Below are positions 18,050 to 26,372 of a DNA stretch of 64,000 nt, in pieces. The DNA lies in contig NZ_LR134378.1 of assembly GCF_900637555.1 (NCBI RefSeq), positions 2,800,001 through 2,864,000 of the forward strand, given 5' to 3'. The position numbers and the translations under genes are program-made. Each line of letters begins with the position of its first letter. Position 1 is the first letter of the stretch. Origin of the DNA: Lautropia mirabilis (GTDB taxonomy: Bacteria > Pseudomonadota > Gammaproteobacteria > Burkholderiales > Burkholderiaceae_E). Below the pieces are notes generated by a model. The model worked only from the letters and a program-made list of their open reading frames with translations, had not been told where the DNA came from and searched no databases.

Positions 18050-18922
18050 ATGGACCTCGACACCCTGCTGCTTCCCCTGCAATTCGACTTCATGCGGGAC
18101 GCACTGCTGATGGCAGCGGTGGTAGCCGTGCCCTGTGCGCTGCTGTCGTGCTTTCTGGTGCTGAAGGGCTGGGCGCTGATGGGTGACGCCATTTCGCATG
18201 CCGTCTTCCCGGGCGTGGTGATCGCCTACATGATCGGCATCCCGCTGGCGGTGGGGGCCTTCGTGGCCGGCATGGGCTGCGCGCTGCTCACGGGCTACGT
18301 GAACGAGCACAGCCGCATCAAGCAGGACACGGTGATGGGCGTGGTGTTCTCCAGCATGTTCGCCCTGGGGTTGCTGCTGTATGTCTGGGCGCGCAGCGAA
18401 GTGCATCTGGAGCACATCCTGTTTGGCGACGTGCTGGGCACCAGCCCGCAGGATCTGCTGGAAAGCGGCAGCATTGCCCTGGTGGTGGCCGGCTGGATCA
18501 GCCTGAAATGGCGCGACCTGATGCTGCAGAGCTTCGACCCGGTCCAGGCGCGCACGGCGGGGCTACCGGTACGCCTGCTGCACTATGCGCTGCTGGCGGC
18601 GGTGTCGCTGGCCGTGGTGGGAGCGCTGAAGTCGGTGGGCATCGTGCTGACCATCTCGCTGCTGATTGCTCCGGGGGCCATCGCCCGGCTGCTCACCCGC
18701 ACCTTTGGCCGCATGCTGGTAGTGGCGGTGCTGCTGACGGTCGTGACCTCGCTGGTGGGCGTCTACCTGGCCTTCTTCCTGGACAGTGCGCCGGCCCCCA
18801 CCATCGTGCTGCTGCTGGCCCTGCAGTTCATCGTGGCGCTGGGCATCGGCACGCAGCGGGAGCGTCGGGCGCAGGCCTCGCTCAGCCTTCCAGACAGGCT
18901 TCCAGCCCAGGAGCTACCTTAG
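18050..18922 (+). CDS. sitD: Manganese/iron ABC transporter permease SitD
   Basis: Second ABC-3 permease, 290 residues, homologous to SitC (LKGWALMGDAISHAVFPGVV and VGIVLTISLLIAPGAIA are the equivalent motifs). It follows sitC after 92 bases, the only real gap in the operon; this gap shows no terminator. Last gene of sitABCD. The alpha/beta hydrolase downstream begins 88 bases later in the same direction and could be read through. Confidence 0.93.
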   Translation: MDLDTLLLPLQFDFMRDALLMAAVVAVPCALLSCFLVLKGWALMGDAISHAVFPGVVIAYMIGIPLAVGAFVAGMGCALLTGYVNEHSRIKQDTVMGVVFSSMFALGLLLYVWARSEVHLEHILFGDVLGTSPQDLLESGSIALVVAGWISLKWRDLMLQSFDPVQARTAGLPVRLLHYALLAAVSLAVVGALKSVGIVLTISLLIAPGAIARLLTRTFGRMLVVAVLLTVVTSLVGVYLAFFLDSAPAPTIVLLLALQFIVALGIGTQRERRAQASLSLPDRLPAQELP

Positions 18923-19010
18923 GGATGCGCTCGGCGTCGGCCTGCTGACGGAAACTGGCAGCGGGCGTGGCTATCATGGTCTGATCGCTCATTCCCTCCG
19001 GAGCCCGGAC

Positions 19011-19829
19011 ATGCACACCTTCAATCATCGGGATGGCCAGCAACTGGACATCGACGGCGCACGCATCTATGTGGAGGAACAGGGCAACCCGGACGGGCCG
19101 GCGCTGCTGTTCCTGCCGGGCGGCTTCGACCAGATCGAGACCTGGAACCTGCTCACGCCGGGGCTGGCCGCCACGCACCGCCTCATCGGCATCGACAGCC
19201 GTGGGCACGGCCGCTCCACGCTGGGCCCGCGGCCGCTGTCCTACCGCCGCCTGGAAGAGGACGTGAAGGCCGTCGTGCGGCATCTGGGACTGACGCGCTA
19301 TGGCGTCATCGGCCACAGCGATGGCGGCATCGTGGCGCTGCGGCTGGCGTCCGATCCGGCCAATCCGGTCACGCACATCATCCCCATCGGGGCCCAGTGG
19401 GAACTGCCGCCCGACGATCCGGCCCGCGACGAGCTGGCGCAGGCCACACCCGACTTCTGGCGGAAGCTCTTCCCGGGAACCCGCCAGACCTATGGCGTGG
19501 GCACCTACGAGGCACTGAACCCCGAACCGGACTTCGATACCTTTGCCCGGGCCGTGCTGGCCATGTGGCTGAGCGACGGCGAGGATGCCTATCCGGGCGA
19601 ACGCATCCGTAACATCCAGGCCCGGACGCTGATCATCCACGGCGAGGAGGATCCCTTCGTCAGTCGCCCCCACACCCAGGCCCTGCTGGACCGGGTGCCG
19701 CACGCGAAGCTGCTGCACCTGCCGTTCACGGAACATTCGGCCCACGAAGAGCGGGTGGACTGGGTGCTGCCGGTGATTCGGGAATTCCTGGGGGTTTCAG
19801 ACACCCTTGAAGAGCCTGTGAAAGAATAG
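19011..19829 (+). CDS. Alpha/beta-fold hydrolase
   Basis: 272-residue cytoplasmic hydrolase of unknown substrate. The start at ATG 19011 follows CCGGAG; the frame is open farther upstream within sitD but that part is not family-like. The nucleophile elbow is IGHSDGGIVA (Ser in GHSDG), the acid lies in HGEEDPFVS and the catalytic His in PFTEHSAHEE. The oxyanion region is LFLPGGFDQIETW and the cap begins near residue 140. Family members include esterases, lactonases and haloperoxidase-like enzymes; the sequence does not let me choose. The HAD phosphatase gene follows 29 bases later. Confidence 0.85.
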   Translation: MHTFNHRDGQQLDIDGARIYVEEQGNPDGPALLFLPGGFDQIETWNLLTPGLAATHRLIGIDSRGHGRSTLGPRPLSYRRLEEDVKAVVRHLGLTRYGVIGHSDGGIVALRLASDPANPVTHIIPIGAQWELPPDDPARDELAQATPDFWRKLFPGTRQTYGVGTYEALNPEPDFDTFARAVLAMWLSDGEDAYPGERIRNIQARTLIIHGEEDPFVSRPHTQALLDRVPHAKLLHLPFTEHSAHEERVDWVLPVIREFLGVSDTLEEPVKE

Positions 19830-19858
19830 GAGACGATCCACGCACAGGAGGGCTCACG

Positions 19859-20527
19859 ATGTCTGAATACACGACGGTTCCATCCGGCAGCACGACGGCG
19901 ACCGACACTGCGCCCACGGTCGACGCGGTGGTCTTCGACCTGGGCGGAGTGCTGGTGGACTGGAACCCGCGCTACCTGTACCGCAAGATCTTCAGCACCG
20001 AGGCCGAGGTGGAAGACTTCCTGGCCCGGGTCTGTACGGCGGAATGGAACCAGGAGCAGGACAGGGGCCGCCCCTGGGCCGAGGCGGTGAAGCTGCTGCA
20101 GGCGCAGTTTCCGCAGTATGCCGACGAGATTGCCGCCTACCACCTGCGCTGGCCCGAGACACTGAATGGCGAGCTGCCCGAATCGGTGGCGCTGCTGGAG
20201 CAGCTGCGCAGCGAGCCAGTGCGGCTGCTGGCACTGACCAACTGGTCGGCCGAGACCTTCCCGGTGGCGCGCGAACGCTTTGCCTTCCTGCAGTGGTTCG
20301 AGGACATCATCGTGTCCGGCGAGGAGAAGGTGATCAAGCCGGAGGCCGAGATCTTCGGGCTGCTGGTGCAACGCCATGGGCTGATGCCGGAGCGCACGGT
20401 GTTCATCGATGACTCGTTGCGCAACGTGGAGGCTGCCCGGGCACTGGGCTTTCGGGGCATCCACTTCACCGGGACGGATTCGCTGCGCAACGGGCTGCAG
20501 GCGCTGGGGTTACTGCAGCACGCCTGA
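19859..20527 (+). CDS. HAD-superfamily (subfamily IA) phosphatase, YihX-like
   Basis: 222-residue cytoplasmic phosphohydrolase preceded by AGGAGG. HAD motif I is VFDLGGVLVDWN (nucleophile Asp), motif II LALTNWSAET, motif III Lys in EKVIKPEAEIF and motif IV VFIDDSLRNVEAA. The DLGGV form and overall length match the group containing E. coli YihX (glucose-1-phosphate phosphatase), but substrate assignment inside this group is unreliable. A 20-residue Thr-rich N-terminal leader precedes motif I. Likely co-transcribed with the hydrolase upstream, and followed by a bidirectional terminator. Confidence 0.88.
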   Translation: MSEYTTVPSGSTTATDTAPTVDAVVFDLGGVLVDWNPRYLYRKIFSTEAEVEDFLARVCTAEWNQEQDRGRPWAEAVKLLQAQFPQYADEIAAYHLRWPETLNGELPESVALLEQLRSEPVRLLALTNWSAETFPVARERFAFLQWFEDIIVSGEEKVIKPEAEIFGLLVQRHGLMPERTVFIDDSLRNVEAARALGFRGIHFTGTDSLRNGLQALGLLQHA

Positions 20528-20550
20528 GAAACTCGACAGAGCGAAAAGAC

Positions 20551-20588
20551 AAAAAGCCGACACCCGCGCGCTACGGGAATCGGCTTTC
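20551..20588. terminator. Bidirectional terminator between HAD gene and rpsT
   Basis: AAAGCCGA (20553-20560) pairs with TCGGCTTT (20580-20587). The flanking A and T runs make it usable in both directions between the convergent genes. Confidence 0.7.
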
Positions 20589-20676
20589 CAAGTACGGGTG
20601 CAGAGGGAACAGACCCCGCTGCACTCAACCGGGTGTGCGGATCATCGGCCGGGCGAAGCCGGCCGACAAGGCACCA

Positions 20677-20940
20677 TCAGGCCATGGCCTTGATGGCAGC
20701 CGACAGCCGGCTCTTGTGGCGGGCAGCGGCGTTCTTGTGGATGATCTTCTTGTCGGCGATGGAGTCGATGACGCTCATCGAAGCCCGGAACTGGGCCGCG
20801 GCGGCTTCCTTGTCGCCAGCGGCAACGGCCTTGCGCACCTTCTTGATGGCGGTACGCAGGCGCGAACGCAGGCTGCTGTTGTGGGCGTTCAGTTGGACTG
20901 CCTGGCGAGCACGTTTGCGCGCCGACGCGATGTTTGCCAT
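20677..20940 (-). CDS. rpsT: 30S ribosomal protein S20
   Basis: 87-residue primary 16S rRNA-binding protein of the small subunit. The whole protein matches S20: [18 protein letters not shown], the Lys/Arg-rich helices, and [17 protein letters not shown] near the C terminus. It is preceded by AGAGGAAA. It is divergent from murJ, the same rpsT-murJ neighbourhood found in many proteobacteria. Confidence 0.98.
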   Translation of the reverse strand: MANIASARKRARQAVQLNAHNSSLRSRLRTAIKKVRKAVAAGDKEAAAAQFRASMSVIDSIADKKIIHKNAAARHKSRLSAAIKAMA

Positions 20941-21165
20941 GGAGCGGTTTCCTCTAGGAGCCCGAGGGCTCTGGTAGACAACGGGAACGACTGCGGGCCG
21001 CCCGGTTGCGTATGTTCACGATCGGGCAACACTGCCCGAAAACTAAGCTTATCATTATAGCGTCCGATCTTCGGTGCCTTCAAGTCTGCGACAGGACATG
21101 ATGCGTCCGGGCCTCCATGAGCGCCCCAGGCATCCCTTCCCATTACCTTCACCCCGCTTTCCATC

Positions 21166-22722
21166 GTGAACCTCCTCCGCGCTGCCGCCACCATCAGTGG
21201 CCTGACCCTCGTTTCCCGCATTCTTGGTCTGGTCCGGGAGACGCTGGTGGCCTCGGTCTACGGCGCGGGGGCGCTGACGGACGCCTTCTTCGTGGCCTTC
21301 CGCCTGCCCAACATGCTGCGGCGGCTGTTTGCCGAAGGGGCTTTCACGCAGGCCTTCGTGCCGGTGCTGGCGCAGAGCCAGCAGCATTCGCCCGAGGAAA
21401 CACGCCGGGTGCTGGATGCGGTGGCGACGATGCTGTTCTGGGTGCTGACGGCCGTGGTGGCCGTGGGCGTGCTGGCTGCACCGTGGCTGGTGTGGATGGT
21501 GGCCAGCGGCCTGCGGCAGGATCCGCAGACCTTCTCCATCGCCGTGCTGATGACGCGCTGGATGTTCCCGTACATCCTGCTGATCTCGCTGGTGGCGCTG
21601 GCCGCTGCGGTGCTGAACCTGTGGAAGCGCTTTGCGGTGCCGGCGTTCGCCCCCGTGCTGCTGAACATCTCCATCATTCTGGCGGCGCTCTTTCTCAGCC
21701 CGTACTTCGATCCGCCGGTGCTGGCCCTGGCGGCCGGCGTGATGATCGGCGGCGTGCTGCAGCTGCTGTGGCAGGTGCCGTCGCTGGTTCGCATCGGCAT
21801 GCTGCCGCGCATCCGGCTGTCGTTCTGGCACGCGCTGAAAGATCCGGCCGTGCAACGGGTGATGAAGAACATGGCCCCCACACTGCTGGCCGTGTCGGTG
21901 GCGCAGTTCAGCCTCATCATCAACACGCAGATTGCCTCGTGGCTGGCGCCGGGCAGCGTGTCGTGGGTCAGCTACGGCGACCGGCTGATGGAGTTCCCCA
22001 CCTCGCTGCTGGGCATCGCCATGGGCACGCTGCTGCTGCCCAGCCTCTCGCAGGCCAATGCGTCGGGCAACACGCAGCGCTACAGCGACCTGCTGGACTG
22101 GGGGCTGCGGCTGGCACTACTGCTGGCCACGCCGGCCATGGTGGGTCTGGCGCTGATGGCCAAGCCGCTGACGGCGCTGCTCTTTCACTATGGCGCCTTC
22201 AGCGAGCATGACCTGCTGATGACCTCGCACACCGTGCGTGCCTACGGGGCCGGGCTGTTTGCGCTGACGGCCGTGCGCATCCTGGCGCCGGGCTTCTTTG
22301 CCAAGCAGGACGTGCGCACGCCGGTGAAGATCGCCGTGACGGTGCTGATCTGCACGCAGCTGATGAACCTGGCACTGGTGCCGTGGCTGGCCCATGCCGG
22401 GCTGGCGCTGTCCATCTCGCTGGGCGCCTGGCTGAACGCCGGCTGGCTGCTGCGCGGCCTGAAGAAGCGCGGCAGCTACACGCCCCGTCCGGGCTGGCGG
22501 CCCTTCATGCTGAAAGTGGCGCTGGCGCTGGCCGTGATGTCGGCCCTGCTGGGCTGGGGTGCCGAGTCCTTCGACTGGGCTGCGCTGCAGGCCACGCCCT
22601 GGCTGCGCATTGCCATGGTGCTGGGCATGGTGGCCGGCGGCGCCCTGCTCTACTTCGGGCTGCTGATGGCCATGGGACTGAACATCCGGCAGGTGATGCG
22701 GCCGCCGGCGGAGAACGGTTGA
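21166..22722 (+). CDS. murJ: Lipid II flippase MurJ
   Basis: Inner-membrane flippase moving lipid II to the periplasmic face for peptidoglycan synthesis. 518 residues, GTG start (MNLLRAAATISGLTLVSRILG), with the MOP/MVF fold of 14 hydrophobic helices. Family landmarks: GLVRETLVASVYGAGALTDAF with the essential Arg and Asp, FRLPNMLRRLFAEGAFTQAF, and RVLAPGFFA-like RILAPGFFAKQD. Length is normal (E. coli 511). No strong ribosome site is visible, as is common for GTG starts here. It has its own upstream region divergent from rpsT. Confidence 0.96.
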   Translation: MNLLRAAATISGLTLVSRILGLVRETLVASVYGAGALTDAFFVAFRLPNMLRRLFAEGAFTQAFVPVLAQSQQHSPEETRRVLDAVATMLFWVLTAVVAVGVLAAPWLVWMVASGLRQDPQTFSIAVLMTRWMFPYILLISLVALAAAVLNLWKRFAVPAFAPVLLNISIILAALFLSPYFDPPVLALAAGVMIGGVLQLLWQVPSLVRIGMLPRIRLSFWHALKDPAVQRVMKNMAPTLLAVSVAQFSLIINTQIASWLAPGSVSWVSYGDRLMEFPTSLLGIAMGTLLLPSLSQANASGNTQRYSDLLDWGLRLALLLATPAMVGLALMAKPLTALLFHYGAFSEHDLLMTSHTVRAYGAGLFALTAVRILAPGFFAKQDVRTPVKIAVTVLICTQLMNLALVPWLAHAGLALSISLGAWLNAGWLLRGLKKRGSYTPRPGWRPFMLKVALALAVMSALLGWGAESFDWAALQATPWLRIAMVLGMVAGGALLYFGLLMAMGLNIRQVMRPPAENG

Positions 22723-22769
22723 GGGGCGGTGCACGGTGCTGATGACGGCGAACTATCAGTTCTGAGCCG

Positions 22770-22816
22770 GGTGCAGCCCAACGGTGCCGGCCGTCCATGC
22801 ATCGGACGGCTGCACC
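22770..22816. other. Two overlapping, mutually exclusive hairpins
   Basis: GGTGCAGCC (22770-22778) pairs perfectly with GGCTGCACC (22808-22816). GCCGTCC (22790-22796) pairs perfectly with GGACGGC (22804-22810). The two stems share GGC at 22808-22810, so they cannot both form fully. This lies between murJ and the zinc-ribbon gene and could be a murJ terminator without a T run or a leader switch. Confidence 0.4.
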
Positions 22817-22919
22817 GCGGATAGGGGGCCGGGTACACCATGCGGGACCGGAACTCCCGAAAGACGGGTGCGCCTGACGACCGGCCGGCTCTTTCCGGCG
22901 CCGCGCATCCCCATCCGCC

Positions 22920-23726
22920 ATGCAAGCAGCCCAGCCCGAGACCCCGTCAGCCCTTTCCTGCCCCTCCTGCCGCGCCCCGATGCGGACGCTGCGGCTGGGC
23001 GGCCAGCATGACACCGAGATCGTGCTGGACCTGTGCTTTGCCTGTCATGGCATCTGGTTCGACCGGCGCGAGAACCTGCTGCTGTCACCCGACGGCGTGC
23101 TGACGCTCTTTCGCACCCTGCACGCCCACCGTGATGATCCGCAGCTTCCGTTGAAGGAACGCATGGCCTGCCCGCGCTGCCGGCAGGCGCTGGTGCGCGG
23201 CACCGACCGCACCATCAGCGGCGCCTATACGGTTCATCGCTGCCCCCGCCAGCACGGGCATTTCAGCACCTTCCCGGCCTTCATGGTGGAAAAAGGCTTC
23301 GTGCGCCCGCTGGCGCCGGCCGAGGTTCAGGCACTGGCCCGCACGCTGCGGGTCATCCATTGCAGCAGCTGCGGCGCCCCGGTGGATCTGCGTCAGCACC
23401 ACGCGTGCCCCTACTGCCGCTCGGCCTTCTCGCTGCTGGATCCGGACGCGGTGACGCAGGCCATGCAGCGCTACCAGGAACGCAGCGAGCAGCAGGCCCA
23501 GGCCGCCCAGGTTGGCACGCAGGGCGAGAAAGCCCTGCCTGCCGAGGCCCGCGCCAGTCTGACGCTGGCCCGGCACCAGGCCGGCTATCTGCAGGAAAAG
23601 CACCGCCAGCGAGAACAGATGGAGCGCTGGCGTGAGAGCAGCTTGCCCGGAAGCCCGCCCTTCATGGACGAGCTGTGGAGCTGGGGACTATCGCTGCTGT
23701 GGCGCACCCTCCGGCGGCTGTGGTGA
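22920..23726 (+). CDS. Zinc-ribbon (zf-TFIIB-type) protein
   Basis: 268-residue cytoplasmic protein of unknown function. It contains several zinc-ribbon knuckles: CPSC and CFAC at the N terminus, CPRC near residue 80, CSSC and CPYC near residues 145-165. The first pair with the following HGIWFDRREN is the zf-TFIIB form. The remaining C-terminal part is predicted helical, Gln/Arg-rich, and ends in an amphipathic WSWGLSLLWRTLRRLW that could bind a membrane. The architecture, several zinc ribbons and a basic helical tail, suggests nucleic-acid or protein binding, but I cannot name a role. Confidence 0.75.
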   Translation: MQAAQPETPSALSCPSCRAPMRTLRLGGQHDTEIVLDLCFACHGIWFDRRENLLLSPDGVLTLFRTLHAHRDDPQLPLKERMACPRCRQALVRGTDRTISGAYTVHRCPRQHGHFSTFPAFMVEKGFVRPLAPAEVQALARTLRVIHCSSCGAPVDLRQHHACPYCRSAFSLLDPDAVTQAMQRYQERSEQQAQAAQVGTQGEKALPAEARASLTLARHQAGYLQEKHRQREQMERWRESSLPGSPPFMDELWSWGLSLLWRTLRRLW

Positions 23727-23855
23727 GGAGGTTGGTCTGCCAGCCGATGCTGCTTGGTCCGCCCGTCGACGCCAACGCCGATGGCCTTATCCTCCCGCCA
23801 TTGGCTCCGACGGGGGACAGACAGAGCGGCAAACTGGCGGACGGCCGGCGTGTGG

Positions 23856-24746
23856 CTACTTGAAGAAGACCCCCAGCAGCACGCCCAGGAAGACAGCGGC
23901 GCCAAACCAGTTGTTGTGGTTGAAAGCGGCAAAGCACCCTTCGCGGGTGCGGTGACGGATGAGGAAGTAGTGGTAGATGGCCACGCCGGCCGCCAGCACG
24001 ATGCCGACCCAGTACCAGGATGACAGCCCCTCGCGGGCAAAGGCCCAGACCAGCAGCAGCAGGCTGATGGCGTAGCAGCTCATGACCGCCAGCACGTCGT
24101 GGCGGCCAAAGGTGATGGCCGAGGTGCGGATGCCGATCTTCAGGTCGTCGTCGCGGTCGACCATCGCGTATTCGGTGTCATAGGCCACTGTCCAGAAGAT
24201 GTTGGCCAGCAGCATGATCCAGGCCGACAGCGGGACGGTATCGGTCAGTGCGGCAAAGCCCATCGGGATGCCGAATCCGAAGGCAATGCCCAGATAGGCC
24301 TGCGGGATGGCGAAGAAGCGCTTGAAGAACGGGTAGCTGCCGGCCAGCACGGCTGCCACTACGGCCAACCCCCAGACCAGCGGCCCGAAGGGAAAGACCA
24401 GGGGCAGAGCCAGCAGGCTGAGCACCACGAAGACGGCCACGGCCTCCCACGGCGCAATGGCCTTGCGGGCCAGCGGCCGGTCGACGGTGCGAGCCACCTC
24501 GCCGTCGAAGTCGCGGTCGGCGAAGTCGTTGATGGCGCAGCCGGCCGAACGCATCAGCACGGTGCCCAGACAGAAAGCGAACAGGGGATAAGCTGGCGGC
24601 CAGCCATGGCTGGCCACGAACAGCGCCCACAGCGTGGGCCAGACCAGCAGCAGGATACCGATGGGCTTGTGCAGGCGCACCAGCCGGACGTACAGGCCCA
24701 GCCGGTGCAACCAGGGATGCCCGCCCGATGCGGGGGTGTCGATCAC
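23856..24746 (-). CDS. ubiA: 4-hydroxybenzoate polyprenyltransferase UbiA
   Basis: Inner-membrane prenyltransferase attaching the polyprenyl tail to 4-hydroxybenzoate in ubiquinone synthesis. About 296 residues with eight or nine hydrophobic helices. Both Asp-rich motifs are present: [20 protein letters not shown] and [17 protein letters not shown] prefer the GTG at 24746, which overlaps the last base of the ackA stop codon and has AAGGA 8 bases upstream; the frame is open 17 codons further into ackA to an ATG at 24797. Convergent with the zinc-ribbon gene. Confidence 0.95.
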   Translation of the reverse strand: MIDTPASGGHPWLHRLGLYVRLVRLHKPIGILLLVWPTLWALFVASHGWPPAYPLFAFCLGTVLMRSAGCAINDFADRDFDGEVARTVDRPLARKAIAPWEAVAVFVVLSLLALPLVFPFGPLVWGLAVVAAVLAGSYPFFKRFFAIPQAYLGIAFGFGIPMGFAALTDTVPLSAWIMLLANIFWTVAYDTEYAMVDRDDDLKIGIRTSAITFGRHDVLAVMSCYAISLLLLVWAFAREGLSSWYWVGIVLAAGVAIYHYFLIRHRTREGCFAAFNHNNWFGAAVFLGVLLGVFFK

Positions 24747-25996
24747 TACTGTTCCTTGCCCAGCAGGAGTTGCACGGCGTGACGCGCGGCGATCCATTCC
24801 TCGTTGGTGGGCTGGATCACGACCTTGACGGCACTGTCAGGCGTGGAGATGACCGGAGCATTGGCCTTGTTGGCTTCCTGATCCACCTTGATGCCGAAGT
24901 AGGTCATCCCTTCCAGGATGCGACGGCGGATCTCGGCACTGTTCTCACCTACACCTGCGGTGAATACCAGCATGTCGATACCATTCATCATGGCAATGAG
25001 CGAACCGATCTGGCGGATGACCCGACGCACGTAGAGGCGCATGGCGTCACGGATGCGCTCGCCGACCTCGCCTTCCTCGTTCTCGCGGGCCAGCAGCACC
25101 CGGGGCTCGGGCGACAGGCCGGAGACGCCCAGCAGGCCCGACTTGTGATACAGCATGCGGGTCATGTCCTTCAGGCTGAGCTTTTCCGATTCCATCAGGA
25201 AGAGGATGGCGCCGGGATCGAGGGTGCCGGGACGGGTGCCCATCATCAGGCCGTCGAGCACCGAGAAGCCCATGGTGGTGGACTGGCTCTTCAGGTCCTC
25301 CATGGCGCAGAGGCTCGCGCCGCTGCCCAGGTGGGCCACGATGACCTTGCCCTTGGAGATGTCGCCATAGAGCTCGGGCAGTGACAGCGCCATGTACTCG
25401 TACGACAGGCCATGGAAACCATAGCGGCGCAGGCCCTTGTCCCAGACCTCATGCGGCAGCCCCAGCTGCTTCTCCACCTTGGGCATGGTGTAGTGGAAGG
25501 AGGTGTCGAAACAGGCCACCTGCGGCAGGTCGGGCACGCCATCCATCAGTGCAGCAATGGCTTCCAGCGCGTAGGGCTGATGCAGCGGGGCCAGCGGGAT
25601 GTAGCTCTTCAGGTCTGCCAGCACCTCGGCATCCATGCGCACCGGATGCGAATACTTGGGGCCGCCATGCACGACGCGGTGTGCCACACCGATGAGCCGG
25701 CGCTGGCCCACGCGCTTGCGGACCCGCGCACGGATGTAGTCGATCGCGGCGACATAGGGGCGGCGGCCGTCATCTTCGGTACGCAGCGGGCCACAGGGGG
25801 TATCGGAGTCCTCGTAGGTGACATTGGGGCCGCCAATGTCCACCGCCTTGCCGCTCCACATCGGGCGCTTGGGCAGCGGATGTTCAGCGGCATCGTACAG
25901 GGCGAACTTGATGCTGGACGAGCCACAGTTCAGGACCAGGACCAGCCCTTCGTCGAGGCCGGATTCGGAAATGTTCGATTCGGTTCTTGTGCTCAT
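24746..25996 (-). CDS. ackA: Acetate kinase
   Basis: Converts acetyl phosphate and ADP to acetate and ATP in the cytoplasm. 416 residues, of the ASKHA fold: [18 protein letters not shown] (N-terminal phosphate loop), [28 protein letters not shown], and [14 protein letters not shown] 15-residue N-terminal leader precedes the domain. No phosphotransacetylase gene lies beside it, unlike the common ackA-pta pair, so the partner must be elsewhere. It fits the pyruvate formate-lyase route in the same window. The stop codon overlaps the proposed ubiA start by one base. The promoter side carries fold-back element copy B. Confidence 0.96.
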   Translation of the reverse strand: MSTRTESNISESGLDEGLVLVLNCGSSSIKFALYDAAEHPLPKRPMWSGKAVDIGGPNVTYEDSDTPCGPLRTEDDGRRPYVAAIDYIRARVRKRVGQRRLIGVAHRVVHGGPKYSHPVRMDAEVLADLKSYIPLAPLHQPYALEAIAALMDGVPDLPQVACFDTSFHYTMPKVEKQLGLPHEVWDKGLRRYGFHGLSYEYMALSLPELYGDISKGKVIVAHLGSGASLCAMEDLKSQSTTMGFSVLDGLMMGTRPGTLDPGAILFLMESEKLSLKDMTRMLYHKSGLLGVSGLSPEPRVLLARENEEGEVGERIRDAMRLYVRRVIRQIGSLIAMMNGIDMLVFTAGVGENSAEIRRRILEGMTYFGIKVDQEANKANAPVISTPDSAVKVVIQPTNEEWIAARHAVQLLLGKEQ

Positions 25997-26102
25997 GGGG
26001 GGTAATGGAAAGGTCCTGTGTCGATGAACGACAGCGGGGGTTCAAAGGGAAAGCGTGATCAGAGTATAGCGGCGCTGTCGGAAAAAATGCCCGGGACGGC
26101 AT

Positions 26103-26117
26103 TAGGGAAAACGCCGG
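26103..26117 (+). repeat. 15-bp direct repeat flanking fold-back copy B (left)
   Basis: TAGGGAAAACGCCGG, repeated identically at 26286-26300 on the other side of the element. Confidence 0.7.
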
Positions 26118-26122
26118 ATTCC

Positions 26123-26286
26123 AGGGATCCTCTGGATAAGTCGCGCGAACCGGCGCGCCACGGAACGGGATGCAGGACAAGGCGATATTTGCTGTCAATA
26201 GCAGTGCTATTGACAGCAAATGACAACGCAGTCATGCGCCCGTTACGGGGATGCGACGGCCGCAGGGACTTGTTCAGAGGATCCCT
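26123..26286. repeat. IS5-like fold-back miniature element, copy B
   Basis: 164-bp copy, very close to copy A (2951-3124). It opens AGGGATCCTCTGGATAAGTC and closes ACTTGTTCAGAGGATCCCT, giving clear terminal inverted repeats. The central 16-bp stem is 26187-26202 with 26206-26221 around AGT; only the loop differs from copy A. The right boundary is CTAG. It occupies most of the 376-base gap between ackA and the ComEA-like gene; the rest of the gap shows nothing else beyond the direct repeats and a possible ackA promoter near 26050-26075. Confidence 0.85.
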
Positions 26287-26300
26287 AGGGAAAACGCCGG
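26286..26300 (+). repeat. 15-bp direct repeat flanking fold-back copy B (right)
   Basis: Identical to 26103-26117; the first base is also the last base of the element. Confidence 0.7.
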
Positions 26301-26372
26301 CCCCCTCGGGAACCACGGGTCATGACGACATTATGGCCCGCCAAAGGGGGCCATTAATAATGAGACACCGAA

